From the NCBI RefSeq assembly GCF_014648775.1, contig NZ_BMRT01000003.1, positions 372,001 to 436,000 on the forward strand: DNA of 64,000 bases, given 5' to 3'. A program made the position numbers and the translations under genes. Shown here piece after piece: positions 38,361 to 46,944 of this stretch (position 1 is the first letter of the stretch; each line of letters begins with the position of its first letter). Below the pieces are notes generated by a model. It was not told the origin of the DNA. It did no database searches and was given only the letters and a program-made list of their open reading frames with translations. This DNA is from Streptomyces abikoensis (GTDB lineage Bacteria > Actinomycetota > Actinomycetes > Streptomycetales > Streptomycetaceae).

Positions 38361-39583
38361 GCCCCGGCCGAGGCCGCGTCGTAGAAGTAGTCGTCGAAGT
38401 CCGAGGGGTCGTCGAAGCCGTTGGCGATGCGGTCGGCGACCGGCTGGCTCCCCGCCGCCGCGTCGATCAGGGCGCGGATGTGCGGGGAGCGCGGGCCGAG
38501 CATGGTGTTGGTCCAGCGGGTGACGTGCCGTGCCGAGGCCCAGTACCGCTCGAAGGCCGTCCGCATCCAGTCCGCGTCGAACGGCTCGTCACCGCGCTCC
38601 ACGATCGAGGCGAGGTACGAGGCGGCGCACTTCGCGGCCGAATTGGCGCCCTGCACGGTGAGCGGGTCGTTGACGACGACCGCGTCGCCGACGCCCAGCA
38701 CCAGCCCGCCGGACGGCAGCCGGCCGACCGGGTCGCGAACGGCCGGGACGTACCGGCCGGCCAACGTGGCGCCCGGATCGGTGAGTTCCACGGCGGTGGC
38801 CCGCCCGTACTCCCAGGGCACGAACCACTCCAGCAGCTCCAGCGTCCGCGTCAGGTGCTCCCCCGGGCCCTCGACGTCCTGGAAGACGTCGACGGGCCCG
38901 CCCGGCAGGCCCTCCCAGAAGAGGATGTCGGCCCGCCCGGAGGTGGTGAGCGTCGGGATGACCCACAGCTCACCGACACCCGGGACGATGGTGCAGCGCG
39001 CCGCGTCGTACTCCGGGTGCTCGGCGCGCGGGCCCAGGCCGTGGACGTAGGAGAGCGCGAGCGCGCGCTGCGGTGTGGTGTACGGGGAGCGCGCCGGGTC
39101 GCGGCGGAAGAGCGAGACCAGCTCCCCCTTGCCCGCCGCGACCAGCACCAGATCGTGCCGGGCGGCGAGGAAGTCCAGGTCGGAGACGGCCGCCGCGTGG
39201 ACGACGAGCCGGCCGCCGCGCTCGGCGAAGGCGTCCAGCCAGCCGGCCATCTTCACCCGCTGGTCGACGGACTGGGCGTAGCCGTCCAGCCGGCCGATCC
39301 AGTCGACGGGCCGCTGGACGCCGGGCACGCCGGGGACCGTCCCGGCGACCGAGAAGCCCAGGCCCAGGGCGCGCGGGGCCAGGCCCTCCCAGAAGTTGAG
39401 GCCCAGCTCGCGCTCGTAGCGCAGCGCCGTGCGGAACATCATCTGGGTGGACATGACCCGGCCGGAGCGGATCTCGTCCGGTGTGCGGTTCGACATGACG
39501 GTCACGTCGTACCCCTTGGCCTGCAGTCCCAGGGCCAGCTGGAGCCCGGACTGGCCGGCTCCGACTATGAGGATCCGTCGCAA
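38318..39583 (-). CDS. StyA-like flavin monooxygenase, fifth gene of the conservon operon
   Basis: FAD enzyme of 421 residues similar to styrene monooxygenase StyA. The N-terminal Rossmann loop is ILIVGAGQSGLQLALGL and a substrate-domain stretch RPVDWIGRLDGYAQSVDQRV follows. The second flavin motif is LVLGVGDAVVVNDPLTVQGAN. The start is TTG at 39583, overlapping cvnD by 19 bases; the open frame up to 39934 is a shadow. No flavin reductase (StyB) gene is adjacent, so reduced FAD must come from elsewhere. Substrate unknown. It is the last gene of a tightly overlapping operon with cvnA-D, and its 3' end overlaps the NlpC/P60 gene. Confidence 0.85.
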   Translation of the reverse strand: MRRILIVGAGQSGLQLALGLQAKGYDVTVMSNRTPDEIRSGRVMSTQMMFRTALRYERELGLNFWEGLAPRALGLGFSVAGTVPGVPGVQRPVDWIGRLDGYAQSVDQRVKMAGWLDAFAERGGRLVVHAAAVSDLDFLAARHDLVLVAAGKGELVSLFRRDPARSPYTTPQRALALSYVHGLGPRAEHPEYDAARCTIVPGVGELWVIPTLTTSGRADILFWEGLPGGPVDVFQDVEGPGEHLTRTLELLEWFVPWEYGRATAVELTDPGATLAGRYVPAVRDPVGRLPSGGLVLGVGDAVVVNDPLTVQGANSAAKCAASYLASIVERGDEPFDADWMRTAFERYWASARHVTRWTNTMLGPRSPHIRALIDAAAGSQPVADRIANGFDDPSDFDDYFYDAASAGAYMSEAKVPAAGGT

Positions 39584-40269
39584 CGCCCGCCTCGGCTCGG
39601 CTCGGGTGCGGCGCTCGGCGCGGCACGGTGAACGGCCCGGGAGACGGCTCCCGGGGTGGTCTCCAGGGCCCGGCCCACCAGGGTCAGCAGCGTCTCCACG
39701 ACGGTGATCCGGTGCCGGGCGTCCATGGTGATCACGGGGACGTCCGGCTCCAGGGACAGGGCCTCGCGCACCGCCTCGGGCGAGTGGCGCGCGGTGCCCT
39801 CGAAGTGGTTGACGGCGACGACGTAGGGCAGCCGGCAGCTCTCGAAGTAGTCGAGCGCCGGGAAGCAGTCGGCCAGCCGCCGGGTGTCGACGAGCACGAC
39901 CGCGCCGATGGCGCCGCGCACCACGTCGTCCCACATGAACCAGAAGCGCTGCTGGCCGGGGGTGCCGAACAGGTACAGCACGAGGTCCGTGTCGAGGGTG
40001 ATGCGGCCGAAGTCCATGGCGACGGTGGTCGTCGCCTTGGCGGGGACGGCGGTGTGGTCGTCCACTTCCTCCCCGGCGGTCGTCATGACCGCTTCCGTGC
40101 GCAGCGGGGTGATCTCGGAGACGGAGCCGACGAAGGTGGTCTTCCCGACCCCGAAGCCCCCCGCGATCACGATCTTCGTGGCGGCGGGGGCGCGGGACAG
40201 GTCGGTCTGCCAGCCGGGGCCCGGTCCCGGGTCGCGGGGGGCCGTCGCGTCAGAGTCTGCGTAGTCCAC
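39565..40269 (-). CDS. cvnD: CvnD-type small GTPase (ATP/GTP-binding protein)
   Basis: A 234-residue MglA/Rab-like GTPase. The P-loop is VIAGGFGVGKTTFVGSVSE, the G3-like switch is LVLYLFGTPGQQRFWFMWDD, and the G4 position is reached at VVAVNHFEG, where NHF replaces the usual NKxD. The N-terminal 27 residues are disordered. This is the fourth gene of a conservon, the cvnABCD unit that occurs in about a dozen copies per Streptomyces genome. CvnD is thought to act with the CvnB roadblock protein. GTG start at 40269, overlapping cvnC by 20 bases. Confidence 0.92.
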   Translation of the reverse strand: MDYADSDATAPRDPGPGPGWQTDLSRAPAATKIVIAGGFGVGKTTFVGSVSEITPLRTEAVMTTAGEEVDDHTAVPAKATTTVAMDFGRITLDTDLVLYLFGTPGQQRFWFMWDDVVRGAIGAVVLVDTRRLADCFPALDYFESCRLPYVVAVNHFEGTARHSPEAVREALSLEPDVPVITMDARHRITVVETLLTLVGRALETTPGAVSRAVHRAAPSAAPEPSRGGRCDGSS

Positions 40270-40684
40270 TCAGCACCCTTTCGAGCAGCGCGCGGTCGGG
40301 TCGTCCGGTGAGGTGACCGGTGCCGTAGACGCGGATCCTTCCCTGGTCGGCCAGGTCGCCGAGGAGGACGCGGACCACGCCCAGCGGCATCCTCAGCAGC
40401 GCGGAGACCTCGGCGACCGAGCGCAGCCGCCGGCACAGCCCCAGGACGGCGCGCACTTCCGGCAGCAGCCAGGAGGCGAGCGCTCCACCGGGCGCGGCCG
40501 CCACGGCACCGGGGTCGCCCCGGCCCTCGTCGGCGTCGGCCAGGGCGGCGACGAAGGTCTCCATGAGCAGCACATGGCCGCAGCGGCCGCGCCCGCCGGT
40601 GAGCGAGTACGGGCGTACGCGCGCGGTGGGCCGCTCCGGTACGGGCCCGGCGGGGGCGCGCAGCGCGGGTGCGGCGGTGCTCAT
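40250..40684 (-). CDS. cvnC: CvnC-type DUF742 protein
   Basis: A 144-residue protein with ARVRPYSLTGGR near the start and LCRRLRSVAEVSALLRMPLG then VVRVLLGDLADQGRIRVYG at the end, the hallmark of DUF742 with a winged-helix-like C-terminal part. The ATG at 40684 overlaps the cvnB stop by 4 bases. Third gene of the conservon. A DNA-binding role is suggested by the fold but not shown. Confidence 0.92.
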   Translation of the reverse strand: MSTAAPALRAPAGPVPERPTARVRPYSLTGGRGRCGHVLLMETFVAALADADEGRGDPGAVAAAPGGALASWLLPEVRAVLGLCRRLRSVAEVSALLRMPLGVVRVLLGDLADQGRIRVYGTGHLTGRPDRALLERVLSGLRRL

Positions 40685-41199
40685 CCGGCGGCCTCCACCG
40701 ACTGCCGCAGCTCCCTGCGGAGTTCGGGGGTCAGGACGTGTCCGGCCCGGCCCACGAAGAGGGCCATGTGGTAGGCGACCACGCCCATGTCGCAGTCGGG
40801 CGCGGTGTGGACGCCCAGCAGCGAGCCGTCGCTGATGGTCATGACGAACAACCCGCCCCCGGCCATCGCGACCATCGTCTGTTTGACGGGCCCGCCGTCC
40901 ATCAGCGCCGCCGCGCCCGAGGTCAGGCTGCCGAGCCCGGCGACGATGGTGGCGAGGTCGGCGGTGGAGCCGCGCGGCCCCTCGGCCGCCCCGCGCGCGC
41001 CCGGGTGGTCGGGGGCGGAGGAGAGCAGCAGCAGTCCGTCGGAGGAGACCACCGCGACGGAGCGCACGCCCGGTACCTCCTCCACCAGATCGGTGAGCAG
41101 CCAGTGCAGGCTCCGGGCCTCCTCGCTGAGTCCGTAGGCGGTGACGCCCGTGGTGCGGGTGGGGGTTACGGGCGTCGCCCCCTGGGAAAATGCAGTCAA
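40681..41199 (-). CDS. cvnB: CvnB-type roadblock/LC7 protein
   Basis: A 172-residue protein with the roadblock/LC7 fold: LHWLLTDLVEEVPGVRSVAV, VVSSDGLLLLSS and LFVMTISDGSLLGVHTAPDC. Roadblock proteins modulate small GTPases such as CvnD. It starts with TTG at 41199 inside the cvnA stop (TTGA). The N-terminal 25 and C-terminal 15 residues extend beyond the domain. Confidence 0.92.
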   Translation of the reverse strand: MTAFSQGATPVTPTRTTGVTAYGLSEEARSLHWLLTDLVEEVPGVRSVAVVSSDGLLLLSSAPDHPGARGAAEGPRGSTADLATIVAGLGSLTSGAAALMDGGPVKQTMVAMAGGGLFVMTISDGSLLGVHTAPDCDMGVVAYHMALFVGRAGHVLTPELRRELRQSVEAAG

Positions 41200-44039
41200 C
41201 CGCGTGCCTCCTCGACAGTGCCGCCCTCGTCCGGCGCCCCCGCTCGGTTCCGATCAGTACCACGATCACGCGCGCCGTGATCACCACCCGTCAACCCCGT
41301 CATATGCGTCAACTCCGCCTCCACGTCCCGCCGTCCGTCGCGCGCGCCCTGCTGGAAGCCGGCGAGCTTGCGGCGCAGCGCCTCCGCGTCGACGCCGTGG
41401 CGGACGCTGAGGGGTACGGGCTTGCGGGCGACGACCCGGGGGGTGCGCTTGGGCAGGCCGTTGCCGGTCATGCCGGGTACGTCCGTGGCGCCGTAGCCCA
41501 CCGGGGGCGGTGCCATCGCCGGGCCGGCCGGTGCGGCGCCGGCCGCGGTCGAGGGACCCGCGGAACCGTGGGCGGGCTGCTGCCACCGGGGCTCCGGAAT
41601 CGGCGCGGGGGAAACCGGCGCGGGGGCCGGGGCCGTCGGCGGGGCCTGGGTGGCGGGCGGGGGCGTGGCGCTCCGGGAGTGCCGTCCGGCCGAGTGCGGG
41701 GCCGTCGAATGCGGGGCGGCCGCGTGCGGGGCGGCCGAGTGCGGCGGCGCCGCGTGGGACGCGGCCGGATACGGCGCGGCCGGGCGCGGTTCGTCCGGTG
41801 GGGGCGTGGGCCTGCGCACGGTGGTGAGCTGGATGGTGTGCTCGTCCTGCTGGGCCCAGGGGCCCGAGCGCCGGGGCCCGGGCACCGCGGGCGACGGCCC
41901 CTGGGGGTGGGACCGGCCGTGCAGCGTATGGGAGTTGACCTCGGCGACCACGCCGGGCAGGTCGGTGTGGGGCATCGTCCGTACGGCGCCCGGGAGCCGG
42001 TTCCCGGCGGGGTCGGTCGCGGCCGGGGGCTCGGTGGGCAGCAGATGGCCGGGCAGGACGACGACGGCGGTGATGCCGCCGGGCCGCTGTTCGCGCAGCT
42101 TGACGCGGACGCCGTGCCGGGCGGCGAGCCGGGCGACGACGTACAGGCCGAGGCCCATGACGGGGTCGCCGCGCTCCCCGAATCCGGTGCCGCGCGGGTC
42201 CGGATCGGCTTCGGCGAGGAGGGAGTTGAGCTCGTCGAGCCGCTCGGGGGGCATGCCGATGCCCTCGTCCTGGATGGAGAGCATGACCTCGCCGTTCTCC
42301 AGCAGCCAGCCGGAGACCTGGACCTGGACGTCCGGGGGCGAGAACGTCGTGGCGTTCTCCAGCAGTTCGGCGACGAGGTGGCTGACGTCGTCGGCGGCGA
42401 ACCCGGCGAGCTGGGCGCGGGCGGGCAGGGAGTGGATCCGGACGCGCTCGTACCGCTCGATCTCGCTGACGGCCGCCCGCAGGATGTCCAGCAGGGGCAC
42501 GGGGCCGGAGTGGGTGCTGTGGTGGTCGGCACCGGCGAGGGTCAGGAGGTTCTCGTTGTGGCGGCGCATCCGGGTGGCGAGGTGGTCGAGCTTGAAGAGC
42601 ACCTCCAGCCGGTCCGGGTCGGCCTCGTGGGCCTCCATGGACTCGATGACGGTCAGCTGCCGCTCGACCAGGCCGAGGGTGCGGCGGGAGAGGCTGACGA
42701 AGGTGGCGTGGACCCGGCCGGAGAGCCCGCTCATCCGGTCGTCGATCTCCTGGCAGCGGGCGCGCAGCGCGTCGCGCTCGTCGGCGAGGTCCTGGCGGGC
42801 CACGTCGAGGCGGTTGCGCTCGCCCTCCAGCAGGGCGACGCGCTCGCGCAGCCGGACGATCGTGCCGTGCAGGACGTTGACGGAGCGGGCTACCTCGGCG
42901 AACTCGTCGTCGCGGCCCCGGAAGGCGACCGGCTGCCGGTCCACCGGGTCCGCGCAGACGCGGCGCGCCCCGAGGCGGAGCGCGGCGAGCGGGCGGGTCA
43001 CCGAGCGGGCGGACTGCGTGCCGGTGCCGAGGATCAGCAGGAAGCCCAGCGCGGCGAGCGCGGCGCGCACCTCCAGCGCGGTGGTGTCGTGCTCCCGCAG
43101 CCCGGCGAGGCGGGCCATCTCCTCGGTGCCGAGGCCGGATTCCAGATCCCGCATCTGGTCGACGCGGGCGGTCAGCTGTCCGCGTACCGTGCCGGGCCGC
43201 TCGGGCTCGGCGGCGACGGCCTGGGGCCGGGCGGCCAGCCGGCCCAGCCGGGCCTCGGCGGCGGCGGTCTGGGGGCCGCTGACGGTACGGGCGTACTCGG
43301 CGCGCAGCGAGGCGGGGGCCAGCTGGTGGAAGTCGGCGAGCGCGGCCTCCTCCCGCAGACGCCGCTGCTGGGCGGCGGCCAGGAGCGGCGCCTGACCGCC
43401 GCCGCGCGCCGCCAGGGCGGCGAGGAACAGGCCGCGGGTGGCGGCTGCCTCCTGGACGGCCCGGCCGAGCGCGGGCAGCGCGACGGCCTCGCCGGGCTGG
43501 GCGCGGGCGGGGAGCCGCTGGACGAGCCCGGTCTCCACGGCGTGGAGGGCCTGGACGGTGGCCGTGTACGCGGTGAAGACGGCGAGGGCGTCGTCGGGCC
43601 CGGCCAGGGCGTGGCGGCGCAACTCGGGCAGGGCGGCGAGGCGGTGCCGCAGGGAGTCGGGCGCGCTCGCGCGGAACTCCTCGATCTGCCGGTCCACCCC
43701 GGCCCGTTGCTCCTCGGACGCCGCGCCCGCCCCGCCCGAGTCGGCGCGGCCCCCGGCCACGTACTCGGTCATGGCGTCGCGCTCGTCGGCGAGGGCGTGG
43801 GCGAGGGCGACGGCGCCGCTCGCGGTGGTGGCCTGCCCGGCGAGCCGGCGGGAGTCGGTGAGGTCGCGTATGGCGTCGGCGATGCCGAAGGCGCCAGCGC
43901 CGAGGGCGCCGAGCGAGACGACGGCGACGGAGGCGACGAGCCTGTTGCGTACGCGGGCGGTGCGCTCCGGCACTCCTGTGGTCTGCTGCTGTTCGCGCGT
44001 GCCGCCGCGAAGCCGCTTCTTGCGCACCGGTGCTCGCAT
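41196..44039 (-). CDS. cvnA: CvnA-type membrane sensor, histidine-kinase-like
   Basis: Membrane protein of about 947 residues. The first segment is near 35-55 (LVASVAVVSLGALGAGAFGI), then an extracellular nitrate-sensor-like helical domain, a second segment near 330 (LAALGFLLILG), a HAMP-like linker, and an ATPase domain with LLENATTFSPPD and DEGIGMPPERL. The last 270 residues are Pro and Ala-rich and disordered. The usual phospho-His box is absent; the equivalent helix reads LSRRTLGLVERQLTVIESME. This is the expected state for conservon sensors. The ATG at 44039 is my choice; upstream starts to 44126 are possible. Confidence 0.88.
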   Translation of the reverse strand: MRAPVRKKRLRGGTREQQQTTGVPERTARVRNRLVASVAVVSLGALGAGAFGIADAIRDLTDSRRLAGQATTASGAVALAHALADERDAMTEYVAGGRADSGGAGAASEEQRAGVDRQIEEFRASAPDSLRHRLAALPELRRHALAGPDDALAVFTAYTATVQALHAVETGLVQRLPARAQPGEAVALPALGRAVQEAAATRGLFLAALAARGGGQAPLLAAAQQRRLREEAALADFHQLAPASLRAEYARTVSGPQTAAAEARLGRLAARPQAVAAEPERPGTVRGQLTARVDQMRDLESGLGTEEMARLAGLREHDTTALEVRAALAALGFLLILGTGTQSARSVTRPLAALRLGARRVCADPVDRQPVAFRGRDDEFAEVARSVNVLHGTIVRLRERVALLEGERNRLDVARQDLADERDALRARCQEIDDRMSGLSGRVHATFVSLSRRTLGLVERQLTVIESMEAHEADPDRLEVLFKLDHLATRMRRHNENLLTLAGADHHSTHSGPVPLLDILRAAVSEIERYERVRIHSLPARAQLAGFAADDVSHLVAELLENATTFSPPDVQVQVSGWLLENGEVMLSIQDEGIGMPPERLDELNSLLAEADPDPRGTGFGERGDPVMGLGLYVVARLAARHGVRVKLREQRPGGITAVVVLPGHLLPTEPPAATDPAGNRLPGAVRTMPHTDLPGVVAEVNSHTLHGRSHPQGPSPAVPGPRRSGPWAQQDEHTIQLTTVRRPTPPPDEPRPAAPYPAASHAAPPHSAAPHAAAPHSTAPHSAGRHSRSATPPPATQAPPTAPAPAPVSPAPIPEPRWQQPAHGSAGPSTAAGAAPAGPAMAPPPVGYGATDVPGMTGNGLPKRTPRVVARKPVPLSVRHGVDAEALRRKLAGFQQGARDGRRDVEAELTHMTGLTGGDHGARDRGTDRNRAGAPDEGGTVEEARG

Positions 44040-44194
44040 TCTGTTCTGGTCTTCCGCTCCACCCGCTGGTGGCCCCTGCCGGGTGTCACCCACCGCTTCC
44101 CCCCGGCAAGTGCCCCACCACATCAACCGCCGAGCACGCCGGAAGGATGCGCGTCAACGGGCAAGGAAATTCGGGCATCCGGCACACTGGTCGC

Positions 44195-44968
44195 ATGCGC
44201 ATCGAACTCTCCACCCGGTCGGGGAATCCGGGCCGCCCGAACGAGGATTTCGTGTCCGTCGCGCTGCCCGCCGGCGGGCGCGGCGGGGCGCTGGTGCTGC
44301 TGGACGGGGTGACGCCGCCGCCGGCCGGGAAGTCGGGGTGCGCGCACGGGGTTCCGTGGTTCACGGCACGACTGGGCGGGGCGCTGCTGGAACTGGCTTC
44401 GTCACGGCGTGAGATGACGCTCGCGGATTGCCTGTCGGCCGCCATCTCCCGTACGGCCGAGGCCCATCGGGACCGCTGCGACCTGACGCACCGGCTGACT
44501 CCGCAGGCGACGGTGGTGGTGGCGCGCTGGGACGCGGAGGTGGTGGAGCACCTGGTGCTGTCCGATTCGGCGCTGCTGATCGAGGGCGTGGACGGCACGG
44601 TGTCGGCCGTCCTGGACGACCGCATCGCCCGGCTGGCCGCCGCCGGGCGGGTGACGGACGCGCAGCGCAACGCCGAGGGCGGTTTCTTCACGGCCGCCGC
44701 CGATCCGGCGGTGAGCGCCCGCGCGGTCACGGGTACGACGGCGCGTGGGGACGTCCGCGCGCTGGCGGCGCTCACGGACGGCGCGGCGCGCTGGGTGGAG
44801 GTCTTCCGGCAGGGGCGCTGGGCGGACTGTTTCGCGCTCCTGGCGAAGGAGGGCCCGCAGGCGCTGATCGACCGCGTCCGGGAGGCGGAGCTCGCCGACC
44901 CGCACGGCCACGCGTTCCGCCGAGGCAAACCCCACGACGACGCGGCGGCGCTCTACGCGGAGCTGTGA
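44195..44968 (+). CDS. PP2C-like protein phosphatase
   Basis: A 257-residue cytoplasmic protein. It has scattered PP2C metal motifs: GRPNEDFVSVALP, ALVLLDGVTPPP, HLVLSDSALLIEG, LAALTDGAARW and KPHDDAAALYAEL at the end. These correspond to the NED, DG, SD, TDG and DD positions of metal-dependent Ser/Thr phosphatases, though the linking loops are short. It is divergent from cvnA, so it may act with the conservon; that is inference. A dispersed repeat follows its stop. Confidence 0.7.
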   Translation: MRIELSTRSGNPGRPNEDFVSVALPAGGRGGALVLLDGVTPPPAGKSGCAHGVPWFTARLGGALLELASSRREMTLADCLSAAISRTAEAHRDRCDLTHRLTPQATVVVARWDAEVVEHLVLSDSALLIEGVDGTVSAVLDDRIARLAAAGRVTDAQRNAEGGFFTAAADPAVSARAVTGTTARGDVRALAALTDGAARWVEVFRQGRWADCFALLAKEGPQALIDRVREAELADPHGHAFRRGKPHDDAAALYAEL

Positions 44969-44992
44969 CGCGTGCCGCGCGCCGACGGGGAG

Positions 44993-45036
44993 CCGGGGCG
45001 CAGCCCCGGGAAACGGTGAGAGGGCGGGTCCGGGGC
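44993..45036. repeat. Dispersed intergenic repeat, copy B
   Basis: Second copy of the element at 141-185: GGGGCGCAGCCCC then GGGAAACGGTGA, a GGG-rich block and GGGTCCGGGG. It begins 25 bases after the stop of the PP2C-like gene. Differences from copy A are two substitutions in the conserved 27 bases plus indels in the first arm. Confidence 0.6.
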
Positions 45037-45186
45037 ACCCCCGATCCGCCGCGACGGCGATCGGCTGTCACGGCGGAGTCCGGCGGTGCCTGACGGCGCG
45101 TACCGCCGGTTCGGCACCGCCGAGCGCGTCGTCGGGGGCCGGGCACCGTCGCGGCGGGACGGGTTACCCCGACCGGCCGTCAGGCG

Positions 45187-45711
45187 CTACGCCTCGGCGC
45201 GCTCGTTCAGCTGGTGGAGCAGGCGGGCCAGCTCGGCGACCTCCAGGCGGTTCCAGTCCGCGAACTTGCGGATGTACTGCGCACGACGGGCGTCCCGCAC
45301 ACGGGTGAATCGTTCCCGCCCCTCCCCCGTGATGCGGATCAGCGCGGCGCGGCCGTCGGCGGGGTCCGGGTCGCGGGCGATGAGGCCGAGGTCGCCGAGG
45401 GCGCGCAGCTGACGGCTCATGGTGGCCTTGCCGACGCCGAAGTACGCGGCGAGCTCCGTGGCGCGCTGCGGGCCGCCCTCCTCCAGCCGCACGAGCAGCC
45501 CGTACGCGGCGGGCTCCAGGTCGGGGTGGACCTCGCGGGCCATCTCGCCGGACGACGCGCGGGCGCGTCGCAGGAAGACCGCGAGCTCACGCTCCAGGGC
45601 GAGGAAGGCGGGGTCGACGGCGGGACCGCACGGGTCCGCGCCGGCGTCGGCGCCCCTACCGGGGACCGCCTCCTCCGGGAGCGGGGCACTGGTCTCGGGG
45701 GTCTCCTGCAC
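45187..45711 (-). CDS. MarR family transcriptional regulator
   Basis: A 174-residue winged-helix regulator. MarR features are LEPAAYGLLVRLEEGGPQRA, the recognition region LAAYFGVGKATMSRQLRALG, and the wing IARDPDPADGRAALIRITGEG. The start is GTG at 45711 with GGAAAGGG about 9 bases upstream; the N-terminal 40 residues are disordered. The longer frame to 45936 crosses the divergent promoter. It is divergent from the GH25 lysozyme gene, whose promoter holds two overlapping palindromes that could be its operator. Confidence 0.88.
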   Translation of the reverse strand: MQETPETSAPLPEEAVPGRGADAGADPCGPAVDPAFLALERELAVFLRRARASSGEMAREVHPDLEPAAYGLLVRLEEGGPQRATELAAYFGVGKATMSRQLRALGDLGLIARDPDPADGRAALIRITGEGRERFTRVRDARRAQYIRKFADWNRLEVAELARLLHQLNERAEA

Positions 45712-45857
45712 GTGAGGCCCTTTCCTGCTTTCAGCCGCTGAGAATTCATTTCGGCCGCGTCGTGTCGCCGCAGCTCCGTCAGTATTTCGCAGGATTAGTC
45801 CAAGGGCAGCACCCCGGGTCCCCATCACGGTGTGCGACACCGCCTCTCGCCCCATTA

Positions 45858-45874
45858 ATGACATGGTCATACCA
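45858..45874. promoter_or_regulatory. Overlapping palindromes between marR and the lysozyme gene
   Basis: ATGAC-ATG-GTCAT (45858-45870) is a 13-base palindrome, and TGGT-CAT-ACCA (45864-45874) is a second one sharing seven bases with it. They lie in an AT-richer patch 61-77 bases ahead of the lysozyme ATG. One may bind the divergent MarR protein; the TGGT/ACCA element is also reminiscent of GntR-type sites. Confidence 0.45.
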
Positions 45875-45934
45875 ATTTGATAGCCGTTGAACTCTCCCCC
45901 ACTCTCCCGCCACCCTGGCTTTCGGAGGCACCAC

Positions 45935-46813
45935 ATGCCCGCACATCACTCAGGGCCGGGCCGCCCGGTCGCCCACAGACCCGCGGCCCGCCCAGCCCCC
46001 TTGGCCCCCCTCGTCCCCCTGATCTCACTCCTCTCCCTGCTCCTCACTCTCCTCGCCCTGCCCGGTACCGCCGCCGCGGCCACGGGCGGCTCCCGGCAGC
46101 GCCCCTTCCACCCCGAGCGCGACTGGATGGGCTCGACCGTCCCCGCCCACGAGGGCAGACCCCCGGCCGGCGGCGGCGAGGCGCTCGCCTCGGTCGAGGG
46201 TGTGGACGTCAGCAGCCACAACGGCAACGTTCCCTGGTCGACGCTCTGGAACAAGGGCGCGCGCTTCGCCTACGTCAAGGCCACCGAAGGCACCAGCTAC
46301 CGCAATCCGTCCTTCTCCCAGCAGTACAACGGCGCCTACGACGTCGGCATGATCCGCGGCGGGTACCACTTCGCCCTGCCGTCCAACTCCGGCGGCGCCG
46401 ACCAGGCCGACTACTTCGTCGACCACGGCGGCGGCTGGTCGGACGACGGCAGGACGCTGCCGGGCGTGCTCGACATGGAGTACAACCCCTACGGCAGCAC
46501 CTGCTACGGCATGAGCGCCGACGCGCTGCTCGACTGGATCGCCGACTTCCTCGCCGTCTACCGCCACCGCACCGGGCGCGACGCGGTCATCTACACCACC
46601 ACCGCCTGGTGGAAGAAATGCACCGGCAACTACGGCCGCTTCGGCTCGGACCACCCGCTGTGGGTGCCGCGCTACGGCTCCTCGACCGGGGAGCTCCCGA
46701 ACGGCTGGGACTTCCACACCTTCTGGCAGTACACCGAGACCGGCTCGACCGTCGGCGACCACAACCTCTTCAACGGCTCGTACAGCAGGCTCAAGGCGCT
46801 GGCCTACGGCTGA
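45935..46813 (+). CDS. Secreted GH25 lysozyme (muramidase)
   Basis: A 292-residue secreted protein. The signal peptide is about 1-48 and contains PLISLLSLLLTLLALPG, ending GTAAAA. The GH25 catalytic domain is about 88-292, with VEGVDVSSHNGNVPW, YVKATEGTSYRNP and the DxE catalytic pair in LPGVLDMEYNPYG, and ends in HTFWQYTETGSTVGDHNLF. Such enzymes cut the beta-1,4 bond after N-acetylmuramate. ATG at 45935 follows GGAGGCACCAC. There is no cell-wall-binding domain, unlike many larger lysozymes. A hairpin terminator follows. Confidence 0.95.
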   Translation: MPAHHSGPGRPVAHRPAARPAPLAPLVPLISLLSLLLTLLALPGTAAAATGGSRQRPFHPERDWMGSTVPAHEGRPPAGGGEALASVEGVDVSSHNGNVPWSTLWNKGARFAYVKATEGTSYRNPSFSQQYNGAYDVGMIRGGYHFALPSNSGGADQADYFVDHGGGWSDDGRTLPGVLDMEYNPYGSTCYGMSADALLDWIADFLAVYRHRTGRDAVIYTTTAWWKKCTGNYGRFGSDHPLWVPRYGSSTGELPNGWDFHTFWQYTETGSTVGDHNLFNGSYSRLKALAYG

Positions 46814-46858
46814 CGCGCCCGCGCGTGTGCCCTGCGCGTGGGTCCCGAAAAGCACAGG

Positions 46859-46895
46859 GACCGGGCCCCGGCGCGGTCGGCGCCGGGGCCCGGTC
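46859..46895. terminator. Hairpin between the convergent lysozyme and metalloprotease genes
   Basis: GACCGGGCCCCGGCGC pairs with GCGCCGGGGCCCGGTC over 16 bases with a 5-base loop. Both flanking genes end towards it, so it can serve both strands. There is no T-run. Confidence 0.8.
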
Positions 46896-46944
46896 GTATC
46901 GGTGCTTGCAGACGTACAGCGGTGCTTACGGGCGCACGGCGGCG

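Noticed and set aside
41190..44312. A 1040-codon plus-strand open frame across cvnA
   Set aside because: Antisense to cvnA, whose domain order and overlaps with cvnB are convincing; the rival frame is glycine-rich with no motif.
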